A DNA stretch of 64,000 nt from Bacteroidales bacterium UBA5382 (GTDB lineage: Bacteria > Bacteroidota > Bacteroidia > Bacteroidales > Dysgonomonadaceae), in contig DHOU01000039.1 in assembly GCA_002409745.1 (NCBI GenBank), forward strand, positions 1-64,000, in the 5' to 3' direction. Below, in pieces: positions 52,309 through 60,412 of this stretch. How positions within the stretch are numbered: the stretch's first letter is position 1; each line of letters starts with the position of its first letter. The notes under the pieces were generated by a model. The model had not been told where the DNA came from and did no database searches. It was given only the letters and a program-made list of their open reading frames with translations. A program made the position numbers and the translations under genes.

Positions 52309-52352
52309 CCGCAAGTCGCTGAAGCGAAGATAAAAATAGTAGGCGGCGCAGC
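52309..52352. repeat. 44-bp block identical to 57512-57555
   Basis: The block begins CCGCAAGTCGCTGAAGCG and ends AGGCGGCGCAGC; it is identical at both places and marks the right end of the duplicated cassette. In one frame it reads PQVAEAKIKIVGGA, leader-like in having GG, but no start codon is shared. Confidence 0.85.
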
Positions 52353-52449
52353 AATCCCAACCGGTGTGTTGCCGGGAAACTGTATCAAAATGGGCGCGAA
52401 TATTTCGAAAAGCGTGAAGAGTAGAAATAATATCCAAATAAATAAATTT

Positions 52450-52623
52450 ATGAGAAAGAAATTAATCATTACTTTTGCTGCATTATGTATTACTTTAGCA
52501 TCTTTCGCTTCTTTTAATTTTACAGCGAGTTGCGGTGCTCAGACGCAGACAGATTTTGGGAATCTATCCCCCGAACAGTACCAAAGCTATCTCCTGGAAT
52601 TGGATGATATCCTTTGCAGTTAA
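52450..52623 (+). CDS. Small secreted peptide with two mature cysteines
   Basis: 57 residues. Basic MRKK followed by a hydrophobic stretch LIITFAALCITLASFASF forms a Sec-type signal peptide; the predicted mature part, about NFTASCGAQTQTDFGNLSPE then QYQSYLLELDDILCS, is acidic with Cys28 and Cys56 able to form one disulfide. Bacteroidetes encode many such short secreted peptides (NVEALA-like) near transport genes; this one has no NVEALA motif. A TTG start at 52270 would make a longer frame but is unlikely. Followed by a MITE-like element. Confidence 0.55.
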   Translation: MRKKLIITFAALCITLASFASFNFTASCGAQTQTDFGNLSPEQYQSYLLELDDILCS

Positions 52624-52638
52624 TGAAATTATAAAATA

Positions 52639-52736
52639 AGGGTGTGTCCAAAGTGTTTTTTATTGGACAAATAAAGACTTCTATATACGATACATATACA
52701 TGTCTATATTCTTAATCAACGTTTTTGACACACCCT
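52639..52736. mobile_element. MITE-like element (AGGGTGTGTC ends)
   Basis: AGGGTGTGTCCAAA at the left and TTTTTGACACACCCT at the right form inverted ends with 10 perfect bp and one mismatch inside; span 98 bp, AT-rich middle. Length and layout match the 44102 element, whose ends are GGCTGTCTCAAAA. It may act as a terminator for the small peptide. Confidence 0.6.
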
Positions 52737-52752
52737 ATAAATATAAAACAAA

Positions 52753-53622
52753 ATGAGTAAGTCATATCTGTTCGTAATACTTCTGTTATTTTGTGTTGTG
52801 GGGAGTCTTTTTTCCCAACAAATAACTTCTGCCTCTCCGGAAGTGATGCAGACGCTCATGACCGTTTCAAAAAGAATTAGGTTGGATACTTGTGTGCTTC
52901 AGGTCCAATACAGAATGCTGAGTGTAACCGATGCGAATAAGCCCGATAAAAAGAAAGACAATTTGATGCTCTTACAAATAGGGCTAAACATCTCAAAGTT
53001 TTCAGATTTTTTTGTGTTGCGAGGAGATTCCTTACGTGAGGTACATGCCGCCCAGAAAATAAACCTGGTGGAATCAACCAATAAATTGTTGCCTCTTTTA
53101 AAGGGAACTACTCCTTTGAATGTTTTTAAGAATTATCCGGCAGGAAAAATCACGGTTTTAGACAGAGTACCATTGAGTACTACCTATAAATATATTGAAG
53201 ATAGGGAAAAGCCTGAGTGGAAAATGGAGCCGGGTAATTTAACCGTATGCGGATATGAGTGTCGGAAAGCGACAACCTCTTTTCGCGGGCGCCATTACAC
53301 GGCTTGGTATGCTCCGGAAATAGCCGTCAGCGAAGGCCCGTGGAAGTTTTGGGGCTTGCCGGGATTGATACTCAAAGTGGAAGATGACCGGGGGCATTAC
53401 ACCTTTGAGGGAGTCGCCATAGAAAAAGCACGGGGAATCGTTCCTATATACATTTTAGACCAGACCTATATAAATACGACAAAAGCCCGCTTCAACAAAG
53501 CGCTAAAGAACTTTTACGATAATCCGGGCGGAACCATACAGGCATCTGGCGTTGTGCAAGGCGGTTTGCCGGATAACATTCAATCCCGCCCGTACAACCC
53601 GATAGAATTGACTGATGAATGA
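52753..53622 (+). CDS. GLPGLI family protein 1
   Basis: 289 residues with a signal peptide (YLFVILLLFCVVGSLFSQ). The diagnostic box is EGPWKFWGLPGLILKVED near residues 196-213; the preceding YECRKATTSFRGRHYTAWY contains the conserved Cys and Arg-Gly. The family (TIGR01200 type) is exported, of unknown role, and almost restricted to Bacteroidetes. The C-terminal part is longer than in its three relatives here and lacks their ending LLERDY. It overlaps the barrel-protein start by 4 bp (ATGA), so translation is coupled. Confidence 0.9.
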   Translation: MSKSYLFVILLLFCVVGSLFSQQITSASPEVMQTLMTVSKRIRLDTCVLQVQYRMLSVTDANKPDKKKDNLMLLQIGLNISKFSDFFVLRGDSLREVHAAQKINLVESTNKLLPLLKGTTPLNVFKNYPAGKITVLDRVPLSTTYKYIEDREKPEWKMEPGNLTVCGYECRKATTSFRGRHYTAWYAPEIAVSEGPWKFWGLPGLILKVEDDRGHYTFEGVAIEKARGIVPIYILDQTYINTTKARFNKALKNFYDNPGGTIQASGVVQGGLPDNIQSRPYNPIELTDE

Positions 53623-56231
53623 GTGGCCGGTATAGATTACTGTTTCCGTTGTTCTTTTTCCCGTTTATCGCCGTATCTCAAACGGCGATAAGAGGAAATA
53701 TATCGGATGCGGAAAGCAAAAATCCGGTGGAAGGCGCCGTTATCAGTATCGTGGACGAGAGTAACGAAGTACTGTCGTATGGTGTATCTGACCGTAAAGG
53801 GGACTTCATGCTATCGGTAAACAGCCAATCGAATACATTCCGGCTGGTATGCCGGATGTTAGGATATTCGGACTACTCTCTATCGATAGAGAATAAAACA
53901 CAGGAAGTACTTGTTGCATTAAATCCTTCCGCCATCGAACTGAAGGAAGTAACCATAAAAGCGACTCCCATAACCATCAAGGAAGACACCCTGGCCTACA
54001 GCGTGAGTGCGTTTAAAACAGCCGGAGACAGGACCATTGGCGATGTGCTGAAAAAGATGCCCGGCATCGAAGTGAAGCCAGGCGGGGGAATTGCATACCA
54101 GGGTGAACCGATTAATAAGTTTTATATTGAAGGGCTTGATTTATTGGAAAACAAATACGGAATTGCTACCAATAACGTTCCTGTCGATGCCGTCCTCAAT
54201 GTGGAGGTTATTGAAAACCACCAACCCGTACAGTCGATAAAAGGAATGATCAGCAGTGCCCAAGCAGCGATAAACCTGAAATTGAGGGATGACAAAAAGG
54301 CGCGTCCCGTGGGGGGCGTAAGAGCGGGGGGCGGAAAATCCGATGAATGGAATTGGTTGTTAGAAGTCTTTACCCTGCTTGCGACAAAAAAGCGGCAAAC
54401 CATAGCCATGTATAAGACAAACAATACGGGTTTGGACATAGGAATGGAATTGAATGAGCAAACGCTTTCCATGCAAGATTTGCAGGACCCCTCCTCCGGA
54501 TTAGAGAAAGACTTATTGCTTCCTTCCGAATCCGGTAATCCGCCAATAGAACAAGAGCGGTATTTATTCAATAAAACCCATCTTGCTTCGGTCAATAATT
54601 TATGGAAAACGGGGGCTGACCGCCAGTTCCGTATAAATATCAATTATTTGAACGATGTTCAGCATGAAAACAGCTCCCTGAGGAGCGAATATTTTCTGCC
54701 CGACAGCACGTTGATTGTGATCGAGGATAATGCATTAAAAAAGAAACAACAACTCTTTTCGGGAACGCTTACGTATACCGACAACAACTCTTCGTATTTT
54801 TTGGAAAACGCATTCAACTGGAAGATAAAACAATCGGAGAACCACTCGTCTGTTTTTACTTACAGCGACAGCGTAGAGCAGGATTTTCACACCCCTACGA
54901 CATCTTTCCGGAATGAATTGAAGTACTTGCGCAAGTGGGGCGACCGGCTTTGGAATATCAATTCCTATGTTTCCTTTACCAATCAACCCGAGGCGTTGAC
55001 AGTTTACAGGGATAATGCCATAAGCCGGCAGGATATTGATTTGTACGGCTTTTTCACCCGCAATAGCAGCTATTACTCGTGGTTTTGGGGCCGGTCGAGT
55101 ATCCGCTTAAATGCATTGATGGAGGCTTCGCTGAATACTGTCGGGACAGACCTCGTATCTTCACTCGTAACCGACAGCCTGGCTTCTGACTTCCAATCAA
55201 CCGCATTAATATTCGAATTGTCACCCGCATATACGTACAAAACTGAAAAAAGCAAGCTGGAACTTACCCTTCCTTTCCGTTATCAATCCATCGGTTATGA
55301 CAACAAAAGGAAAAGTGACGGTACCCAAACCACCCATTATTTTTTGTACAATGCGCGAATAAGTTATAGCCGGACTTTCCATCCTTTTTTCTCCTCCCGC
55401 ATAGCTTATCATTACCTGCAGAATACCGGCGATTATATGGATTATCTGGATAGTTACACTATGAAAAATTACCGTAATTACTTCATTTCATCGGGAGTAA
55501 TCAGTTTGCGTAAAAGCCATACCTTGTCGCTAAGCCTGAATTACAAGAATCCGCTGAATAATTTATTCATCAATGCTGCGGCAGCATATATCCCCTCGGA
55601 AAGTAATAAAACCGCAGCCCGTCGTTTTGTCGGTGAAGTGTATATAAACAGTGAGATCCTAAAAGACAATCGGACAAATATATGGATGGGACGGTTTTAT
55701 TTGGGCAAATATTTCAGCCATATCAAAACCAATATCGGATTAACGAGCGACTATCATTCTTCTCAACTATCCCGTTTCCAACAAGATGTTCTTTATCCGA
55801 TGGAGGTCAATACCTTAAGGACAACAATCAGTGGAAATACAAAACTTTCCGATTGGTTGACTTTCGTGTATCGGTGCAATTGGGTTGAAACTGCTTCGTT
55901 AATAAAAGGCTCCGGCACATCTTATCAGTCGAGTTTCACTCAAATTGGTCAACAATTCAAGACTTACGTTTCGCTTTCGAAAAAACTCAGTTTCAATTTA
56001 CAACTTGAACATACCTATAACGAAATAGGGAAAGATACGTCGGTTGATATATTTCTGGCAAATATAGCGGCGAGTTATAAACTGGAGAACGTCGATTTTG
56101 ACTTGTCGTGGAATAACCTGTTCAATAAAAAAGAATATGCCTATTCATTTTTTAACGGATTGGAAACCTATATGTACAGATACGCTATCAGGCCAATGTC
56201 GGTAATCTTGACAGCGAGTTTTAAATACTAA
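53619..56231 (+). CDS. CarboxypepD_reg-like/TonB-plug outer-membrane barrel 1
   Basis: 870 residues: signal peptide (LLFPLFFFPFIAVSQ), a carboxypeptidase-regulatory-like beta sandwich (about 22-105, AIRGNISDAESKNPVEGAVI), a plug-like domain (about 110-225: DTLAYSVSAFKTAGDRTIGD, MPGIEVKPGG, NKFYIEGLDLLENKYGIA), and a long barrel with aromatic strand ends to the terminal PMSVILTASFKY. These proteins resemble TonB-dependent receptors but have a shortened plug and no evident TonB box; in Bacteroidetes they are regularly encoded next to GLPGLI genes. A relative (62079) shares the plug motif. Coupled to GLPGLI 1. Confidence 0.9.
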   Translation: MSGRYRLLFPLFFFPFIAVSQTAIRGNISDAESKNPVEGAVISIVDESNEVLSYGVSDRKGDFMLSVNSQSNTFRLVCRMLGYSDYSLSIENKTQEVLVALNPSAIELKEVTIKATPITIKEDTLAYSVSAFKTAGDRTIGDVLKKMPGIEVKPGGGIAYQGEPINKFYIEGLDLLENKYGIATNNVPVDAVLNVEVIENHQPVQSIKGMISSAQAAINLKLRDDKKARPVGGVRAGGGKSDEWNWLLEVFTLLATKKRQTIAMYKTNNTGLDIGMELNEQTLSMQDLQDPSSGLEKDLLLPSESGNPPIEQERYLFNKTHLASVNNLWKTGADRQFRININYLNDVQHENSSLRSEYFLPDSTLIVIEDNALKKKQQLFSGTLTYTDNNSSYFLENAFNWKIKQSENHSSVFTYSDSVEQDFHTPTTSFRNELKYLRKWGDRLWNINSYVSFTNQPEALTVYRDNAISRQDIDLYGFFTRNSSYYSWFWGRSSIRLNALMEASLNTVGTDLVSSLVTDSLASDFQSTALIFELSPAYTYKTEKSKLELTLPFRYQSIGYDNKRKSDGTQTTHYFLYNARISYSRTFHPFFSSRIAYHYLQNTGDYMDYLDSYTMKNYRNYFISSGVISLRKSHTLSLSLNYKNPLNNLFINAAAAYIPSESNKTAARRFVGEVYINSEILKDNRTNIWMGRFYLGKYFSHIKTNIGLTSDYHSSQLSRFQQDVLYPMEVNTLRTTISGNTKLSDWLTFVYRCNWVETASLIKGSGTSYQSSFTQIGQQFKTYVSLSKKLSFNLQLEHTYNEIGKDTSVDIFLANIAASYKLENVDFDLSWNNLFNKKEYAYSFFNGLETYMYRYAIRPMSVILTASFKY

Positions 56232-56293
56232 GAATACAAATTAATTGGAAAAAATAATAACTTTATAAATACGTTAGAACAATTAGATTAAGT

Positions 56294-56764
56294 ATGGATT
56301 TGAATCTGATCTCTGCAACGCTCTCTGATGAAGATGCGCAAGTGGTTCGCGAAGCTTTTGCGACAATCAACACGAAGTTACCGTTCCTTTCCACGATGCA
56401 AAGCACGGAAGTGAGCGGGGTATTTAAAGTGGGAAACAACTACCAGCCGTTCCTCGAACTGGCCAAGGAAGTAGTCGACACCCACCCCGAAATTCTGCCG
56501 GCAGTGTTTAATGCAGCGGAGTTCGACAAGGATTATACGCTTTACAAAACGCTTCAACCCCTTTCCCTCCAAGCGGAAGAGATCAGCGAAGGATTGAAAA
56601 AGTCGGTGATGGCCGTCGGCGGCGACACCATCAATGCCGCGTTTGAAGTCTATACGGCCGTCAAGCAGCATAAGGACAAGGTGGCCGGGCTAAGCGTGTT
56701 TTACGAAGCGATGTTCGCATTCTTCAAAAGAACCCGGAGCAAGACGGCGGAAACGAAAAAATAG
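56294..56764 (+). CDS. Hypothetical helical protein, copy B of cassette
   Basis: 156 residues, near-identical to the protein at 51344: differences include SGEDAEE to SDEDAQV, YSLYKTLQPVS to YTLYKTLQPLS, VPGLSV to VAGLSV. DNA identity is also high and includes synonymous changes, so the duplication is recent and both copies seem intact. No known domain. It starts 62 bp after the barrel gene. Copy number two in an otherwise single-copy region suggests a beneficial or selfish cassette. Confidence 0.7.
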   Translation: MDLNLISATLSDEDAQVVREAFATINTKLPFLSTMQSTEVSGVFKVGNNYQPFLELAKEVVDTHPEILPAVFNAAEFDKDYTLYKTLQPLSLQAEEISEGLKKSVMAVGGDTINAAFEVYTAVKQHKDKVAGLSVFYEAMFAFFKRTRSKTAETKK

Positions 56765-56797
56765 GGCGTGCCGCCGTACCCGTGCGGGTAAATGACA

Positions 56798-57112
56798 CAG
56801 TCGAATGTCTCACACACATAATGGAGTGTCCCGGAGCCATTCAATAATGGCAATTTGCCATTCCGTTATGTCTCGCAGCCATTCCATAATGACTCGGACA
56901 CATAAAATTATGTCTCGAAGACATTCCGTAATGGCTCGAAGACATTCCATAATGACTCGGAGACATAAAATAATGTTCCGGAGACATAAAATAATGGCTG
57001 AAAGACATAACGGAATGTTCCCGAGACATAATCGAATGGCTGGAAAGCATTCCGTAGCAGTCGGAAGATAGAACAGAGTGAATGTAAAACGCAATAGAAT
57101 GAGTAAGAACCG
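56798..57112. repeat. 21-bp degenerate tandem array inside cassette copy B
   Basis: About 13-15 units of exactly 21 bp from 56798, sharing ATTCCATAATGACTCGGAGA-like cores; some units have ACATAAAATAATG instead of ATTCCGTAATG. Copy A has only about two recognisable units at the same place (51860-51905), so the array has expanded in copy B or shrunk in A. The core ATGACTCGGAGA also occurs in the array at 1.64-2.0 kb. ORFs across it are by-products. Confidence 0.9.
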
Positions 57113-57135
57113 AAAAAGAAAATGAAGGTTTACGA

Positions 57136-57501
57136 ATGAAGATGAAAGCAAAAATAAGGATACTGAGGGAGAAGATAACCGGATGCCTGAGGCGGATTCG
57201 GCATTTCTTCCCGTTACGGGAAATCCTCGCCGGTTTCCGGACTGAAGGCGTTTACTGTCCCGTTACGGATAAGATACGGTTCTTTTCGCCGGAATACCGC
57301 ATCGAGAAGAAACCTTTCCTTAGGAATTTCTTCCCCTGTTGTTCATTGAAACATAACCAATTCTTACGCCTGCTCGGCAAAAACAACCTGGACATATCTG
57401 GCTGCAGTTATTTTATCAATTTCGATAGCTGCAGCCTGCCAAAGAAAAACAGGATTTCTCCTGTTTGGAAATTAAACCAGCGGCAAACTCCGTTTTTATG
57501 A
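57136..57501 (+). CDS. Hypothetical Cys-containing protein, copy B
   Basis: 121 residues, MKMKAKIRILREKITGCLRR start; the relative of the ORF at 51934. Changes between the copies are more numerous than in the helical-protein pair, and the C-terminal 25 residues differ. Basic, with four to five Cys. No family recognised and coding status is uncertain; it may be remnant sequence carried by the cassette. Confidence 0.4.
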   Translation: MKMKAKIRILREKITGCLRRIRHFFPLREILAGFRTEGVYCPVTDKIRFFSPEYRIEKKPFLRNFFPCCSLKHNQFLRLLGKNNLDISGCSYFINFDSCSLPKKNRISPVWKLNQRQTPFL

Positions 57502-57511
57502 ATGGCGGTTA

Positions 57512-57555
57512 CCGCAAGTCGCTGAAGCGAAGATAAAAATAGTAGGCGGCGCAGC
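57512..57555. repeat. 44-bp block identical to 52309-52352
   Basis: Right end of cassette copy B; see the partner block. Sequences after it are unrelated in the two copies. Confidence 0.85.
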
Positions 57556-57646
57556 CGACGGACTGTATAGAATAAACGTAAAACAAATCAATAAATTATA
57601 AACCTTTCTTTCCGATTGATCGGAGAGAATCAATAACTTTACAACT

Positions 57647-57805
57647 ATGTTAGAAGAATTAAATTTACTAGAAATGAGTGAAGTCCTTGGTGGAGCTTAC
57701 GATTATTGCAATGGTTTACAAGAAATAGCAAATAAGTATGGTGATGGATGGTCTGATAGTGATTGGGATAAGTGGGCTGATTCTTATTTAGCTTCTTGTG
57801 GTTGA
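57647..57805 (+). CDS. Double-glycine leader peptide with two-Cys core
   Basis: 52 residues. MLEELNLLEMSEVLGG is a textbook double-glycine leader (acidic/hydrophobic helix ending Leu-Gly-Gly). The predicted 36-residue core begins AYDYCNGLQEIANKYGDGWS and ends WADSYLASCG: Cys21 and Cys51 lie near its two ends, so one disulfide would close almost the entire peptide into a ring; it is acidic and Trp/Tyr-rich (3 Trp, 4 Tyr). A perfect hairpin terminator follows at once, and beyond it lie GLPGLI genes and a C39-like/VKOR/thioredoxin fusion that could form the disulfide. Function (bacteriocin or signal) is inference. Confidence 0.75.
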   Translation: MLEELNLLEMSEVLGGAYDYCNGLQEIANKYGDGWSDSDWDKWADSYLASCG

Positions 57806-57814
57806 TAAAAATTT

Positions 57815-57848
57815 AATCCTCCAGAATTTTATTTTCTGGAGGATTTTA
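57815..57848 (+). terminator. Hairpin terminator/attenuator after peptide gene
   Basis: AATCCTCCAGAA (57815-57826) and TTCTGGAGGATT (57834-57845) form a 12-bp perfect stem with a 7-nt loop, then TTAATTC. It lies 9 bp after the peptide stop and 14 bp before the GLPGLI 2 gene, so most transcripts would carry only the peptide and read-through would supply the downstream genes. Confidence 0.8.
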
Positions 57849-57862
57849 ATTCAATATTTTAA

Positions 57863-58717
57863 ATGAAAAAAACAGGTTTATATTTATTGTTTTTTGTACA
57901 ATCATTTATGCTTCTTTCTCAAAAGCATGAAGTATTAGAGCCTGCTCTTTTGGAAGTCCGGTATAAACTGGTCATGCAACAGGATACCATTCATAAAAAC
58001 AATGGAATGGTTGACAGTATGATTCTGCGGATAGGAGACCGGGTAAGCCAGTTTTTCAGTTATCGTACATTCTATTATGATTCTATATGGACGGATCCTG
58101 AAGGCCGGAAAATAGCGGAAGAATTGACATTGGAAGCATTTCGGACAGGGAATCATTCCAAGAGACCGGAAGTCGGGTCTACTTATGAATATATGTACAA
58201 AAATTATCCTGAAAAAAAACTAACCGTAATGAGTAAACGGCTTGTGGCGGGATTTACCTATAAAGAGGAATATTTGCCTCAAAATTGGATCGTCTCGGAT
58301 TCCATCAAACAAATATTGGGACATGATTGCAGGGCTGCAAGCTGTGATTTTCGGGGAAGAACTTTTTTTGCATGGTTTGCACCGGATATCCCTGTTAAAG
58401 ACGGGCCCTGGAAATTAAACGGATTACCGGGGTTAATTCTGGAAGCGTATGATAAATCCGGGCATTATCATTTTTTGGCAACAAATATCCAGACGAAAGA
58501 ACTATCACCCCTAACGTTCTTCCGTTTCGAAGAATATCCATACATCGAAACGGATCGTAAGCTTTTTCTTAAATCTATAAAAATGTATTTGTCTGGTGAA
58601 AGGATTGAAGATATTGATCTGATTAAAGATGTAATATGGAAAGGGAAAAAACAACTGTATTTTCGTAAAACGAAAAAGACCCTTTTATATGATTTTTTAG
58701 AACGTGATTATGAATAA
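57863..58717 (+). CDS. GLPGLI family protein 2
   Basis: 284 residues; signal peptide LYLLFFVQSFMLLSQ. Box DGPWKLNGLPGLILEAYDKS near 188-205; the preceding HDCRAASCDFRGRTFFAWF carries two Cys (in CRAASC) where copies 3 and 4 also have Cys-x4-Cys. The C-terminus ends TLLYDFLERDYE, a motif shared with copies 3 and 4, hinting at a conserved tail. Codon use is more AT-rich than the core genes of the window. First of three tandem relatives; 5 bp before GLPGLI 3. Confidence 0.9.
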   Translation: MKKTGLYLLFFVQSFMLLSQKHEVLEPALLEVRYKLVMQQDTIHKNNGMVDSMILRIGDRVSQFFSYRTFYYDSIWTDPEGRKIAEELTLEAFRTGNHSKRPEVGSTYEYMYKNYPEKKLTVMSKRLVAGFTYKEEYLPQNWIVSDSIKQILGHDCRAASCDFRGRTFFAWFAPDIPVKDGPWKLNGLPGLILEAYDKSGHYHFLATNIQTKELSPLTFFRFEEYPYIETDRKLFLKSIKMYLSGERIEDIDLIKDVIWKGKKQLYFRKTKKTLLYDFLERDYE

Positions 58718-58722
58718 AAACA

Positions 58723-59565
58723 ATGAAACGAAAAATCCTGTTTATTTTATTAGCGAGTGCAACTTTGCTGTCACATACTTTCTCTCAGGAAAAAGTATTG
58801 GATAGCGCTTATTTGAAATGTCAATATAAATACATATATGTGAAGGACACGCTCGAGTTATCGACGTTTGAAGATTTACTATTACTTCAAATCGGTAAAA
58901 ATATTTCCAAATCATACAGCTACTATACTTTTCAATCAGATTCTCTTGCAAAAGAGCCGGAAGGGCAAAAAACACGGAGTGAAATCTTCAATCAAGCATT
59001 GGAAAAATTCAAAGTACATCGAGATAAGACATTATTTCTGAATAGTTTTCCTCGAAGAAGAGGAACTGCAATTGTATATAAAAATTATCCCGACGGAAAA
59101 ATAACGGTTACAGATAATGTTACCAGTGACTATGTTATGTATGAAGACGAGTTGAATACTCAAAACTGGAAGATTAGCGACAGTGCTAAAATTATTTTAG
59201 GCTATTCTTGTCAAAAAGCGGAATGCGACTATCGCGGACGACATTGGACGGCATGGTTTGCTCCGGATATTCCCGTGAGCGATGGGCCTTGGAAGTTAGG
59301 GGGCTTACCCGGTTTAATCATGGAGGTTTATGATCAAAAAAAACATTATGCCTTTACCCTTGCGGGCATAGAAAAAGTTTCCGATGAACCGATTGTCTTT
59401 AGTCAACCTATAGATAACAACAAATATAGGAAAATAGAGCGCAAAGAGTTTTTAAAAGCGCAGTGGAGGCATCTTTCAAATAATTTTATTTCTGCAGAGA
59501 CCGGCATGGCAATGGGTGTTGATAAACCTGTTTATCAAGATCTCATCGAACGCGATTATAGATAA
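58723..59565 (+). CDS. GLPGLI family protein 3
   Basis: 280 residues; signal peptide KILFILLASATLLSHTFSQ. Box DGPWKLGGLPGLIMEVYDQK; YSCQKAECDYRGRHWTAWF gives the Cys-x4-Cys pair and the FRGR-type segment; tail YQDLIERDY. Closest in sequence to GLPGLI 4, so the pair probably arose by tandem duplication. The KNYPDGKITVTDN stretch is shared with copies 1, 2 and 4 and is a second family signature. 16 bp before the next ATG. Confidence 0.9.
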   Translation: MKRKILFILLASATLLSHTFSQEKVLDSAYLKCQYKYIYVKDTLELSTFEDLLLLQIGKNISKSYSYYTFQSDSLAKEPEGQKTRSEIFNQALEKFKVHRDKTLFLNSFPRRRGTAIVYKNYPDGKITVTDNVTSDYVMYEDELNTQNWKISDSAKIILGYSCQKAECDYRGRHWTAWFAPDIPVSDGPWKLGGLPGLIMEVYDQKKHYAFTLAGIEKVSDEPIVFSQPIDNNKYRKIERKEFLKAQWRHLSNNFISAETGMAMGVDKPVYQDLIERDYR

Positions 59566-59581
59566 AATATCTTTCGGCAAA

Positions 59582-60412
59582 ATGAAAAGATCGATCATTA
59601 TTCTCTTATTAGTGCTTCCTCTGTTTTCTGCTTTTTCTCAAAAAGAATTAGACAAAACATTTTTGAAGTGTCAGTATAACTATATTTGGCAGAATGACAC
59701 ATTAGATTACAAAAAGAAGGAGGATTTATTGATTTTACAAATTGGTAAAAATATGTCCAAATGCTATAGCCATTATAGCAACCAGATAGATTCTTTAGAC
59801 TCTCTCACAGATGGATATAAGATCATTGGGAAAATGATTGATAATGCTATGAAAAATGGCGATTTTATGAAAGGGAATTATCCCCACAAACGAATGAAAG
59901 CATATATCTACAAAAACTATCCGCAAGGGAAAGTGACTGTTACGGACGGTCTTTCATTGCAAGATCATATTTATGAGGATGATTTAAATTCACAAGAGTG
60001 GCAGATACGCGATAGTACGAAAACCGTTTTGGAGTATTCGTGCCAAATGGCTGTGTGCGAATTTCGAGGCAGGCAATGGACAGCCTGGTTTGCTTCCGAA
60101 ATTCCGGTAAGTGACGGCCCCTGGAAATTCAGCGGCTTACCCGGTTTAATCATGGAAGTGTATGATCGGGGTTGGCAATATCATTTTACGATCGTCGGAT
60201 TGGAAAAAACAGAAGAGCCAATTATTTTCAGCAATACATACGTCGGAAGTAAAAAGTTTGAAAAGACAAACCGCCTTGATTTTCTAAAAGCAAAAAAGAA
60301 GTACCTGATGGATATGAGCGGCTTTATAGAGCTGGAAACAGGTATTGATTTAGGCAGTAATACTCCACAGAAAGTAATGCGGTATGATTTGCTTGAACGG
60401 GATTATAAATAA
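59582..60412 (+). CDS. GLPGLI family protein 4
   Basis: 276 residues from ATG 59582 (MKRSIIILLLVLPLFSAFSQ signal peptide). The longer ORF from 59516 would overlap the previous gene and lacks a signal, so was rejected. Box DGPWKFSGLPGLIMEVYDRG; YSCQMAVCEFRGRQWTAWF with Cys-x4-Cys; tail YDLLERDYK. Its TAA stop overlaps the ATG of the fusion protein by one base (TAATG), coupling the two. Confidence 0.9.
   Translation: MKRSIIILLLVLPLFSAFSQKELDKTFLKCQYNYIWQNDTLDYKKKEDLLILQIGKNMSKCYSHYSNQIDSLDSLTDGYKIIGKMIDNAMKNGDFMKGNYPHKRMKAYIYKNYPQGKVTVTDGLSLQDHIYEDDLNSQEWQIRDSTKTVLEYSCQMAVCEFRGRQWTAWFASEIPVSDGPWKFSGLPGLIMEVYDRGWQYHFTIVGLEKTEEPIIFSNTYVGSKKFEKTNRLDFLKAKKKYLMDMSGFIELETGIDLGSNTPQKVMRYDLLERDYK

Noticed and set aside
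52270..52623. 117-residue frame starting at TTG and fusing PQVAEAKIKIVGGA to the small secreted peptide
   Set aside because: TTG start without support, and the N-terminal part is the cassette-end block; the internal ATG at 52450 begins a proper signal peptide.
56805..57151. 88- and 113-residue ORFs with repeated SRRHSIM-type heptads
   Set aside because: By-products of the 21-bp array; the array is nearly missing in the other cassette copy, so a needed protein is unlikely.
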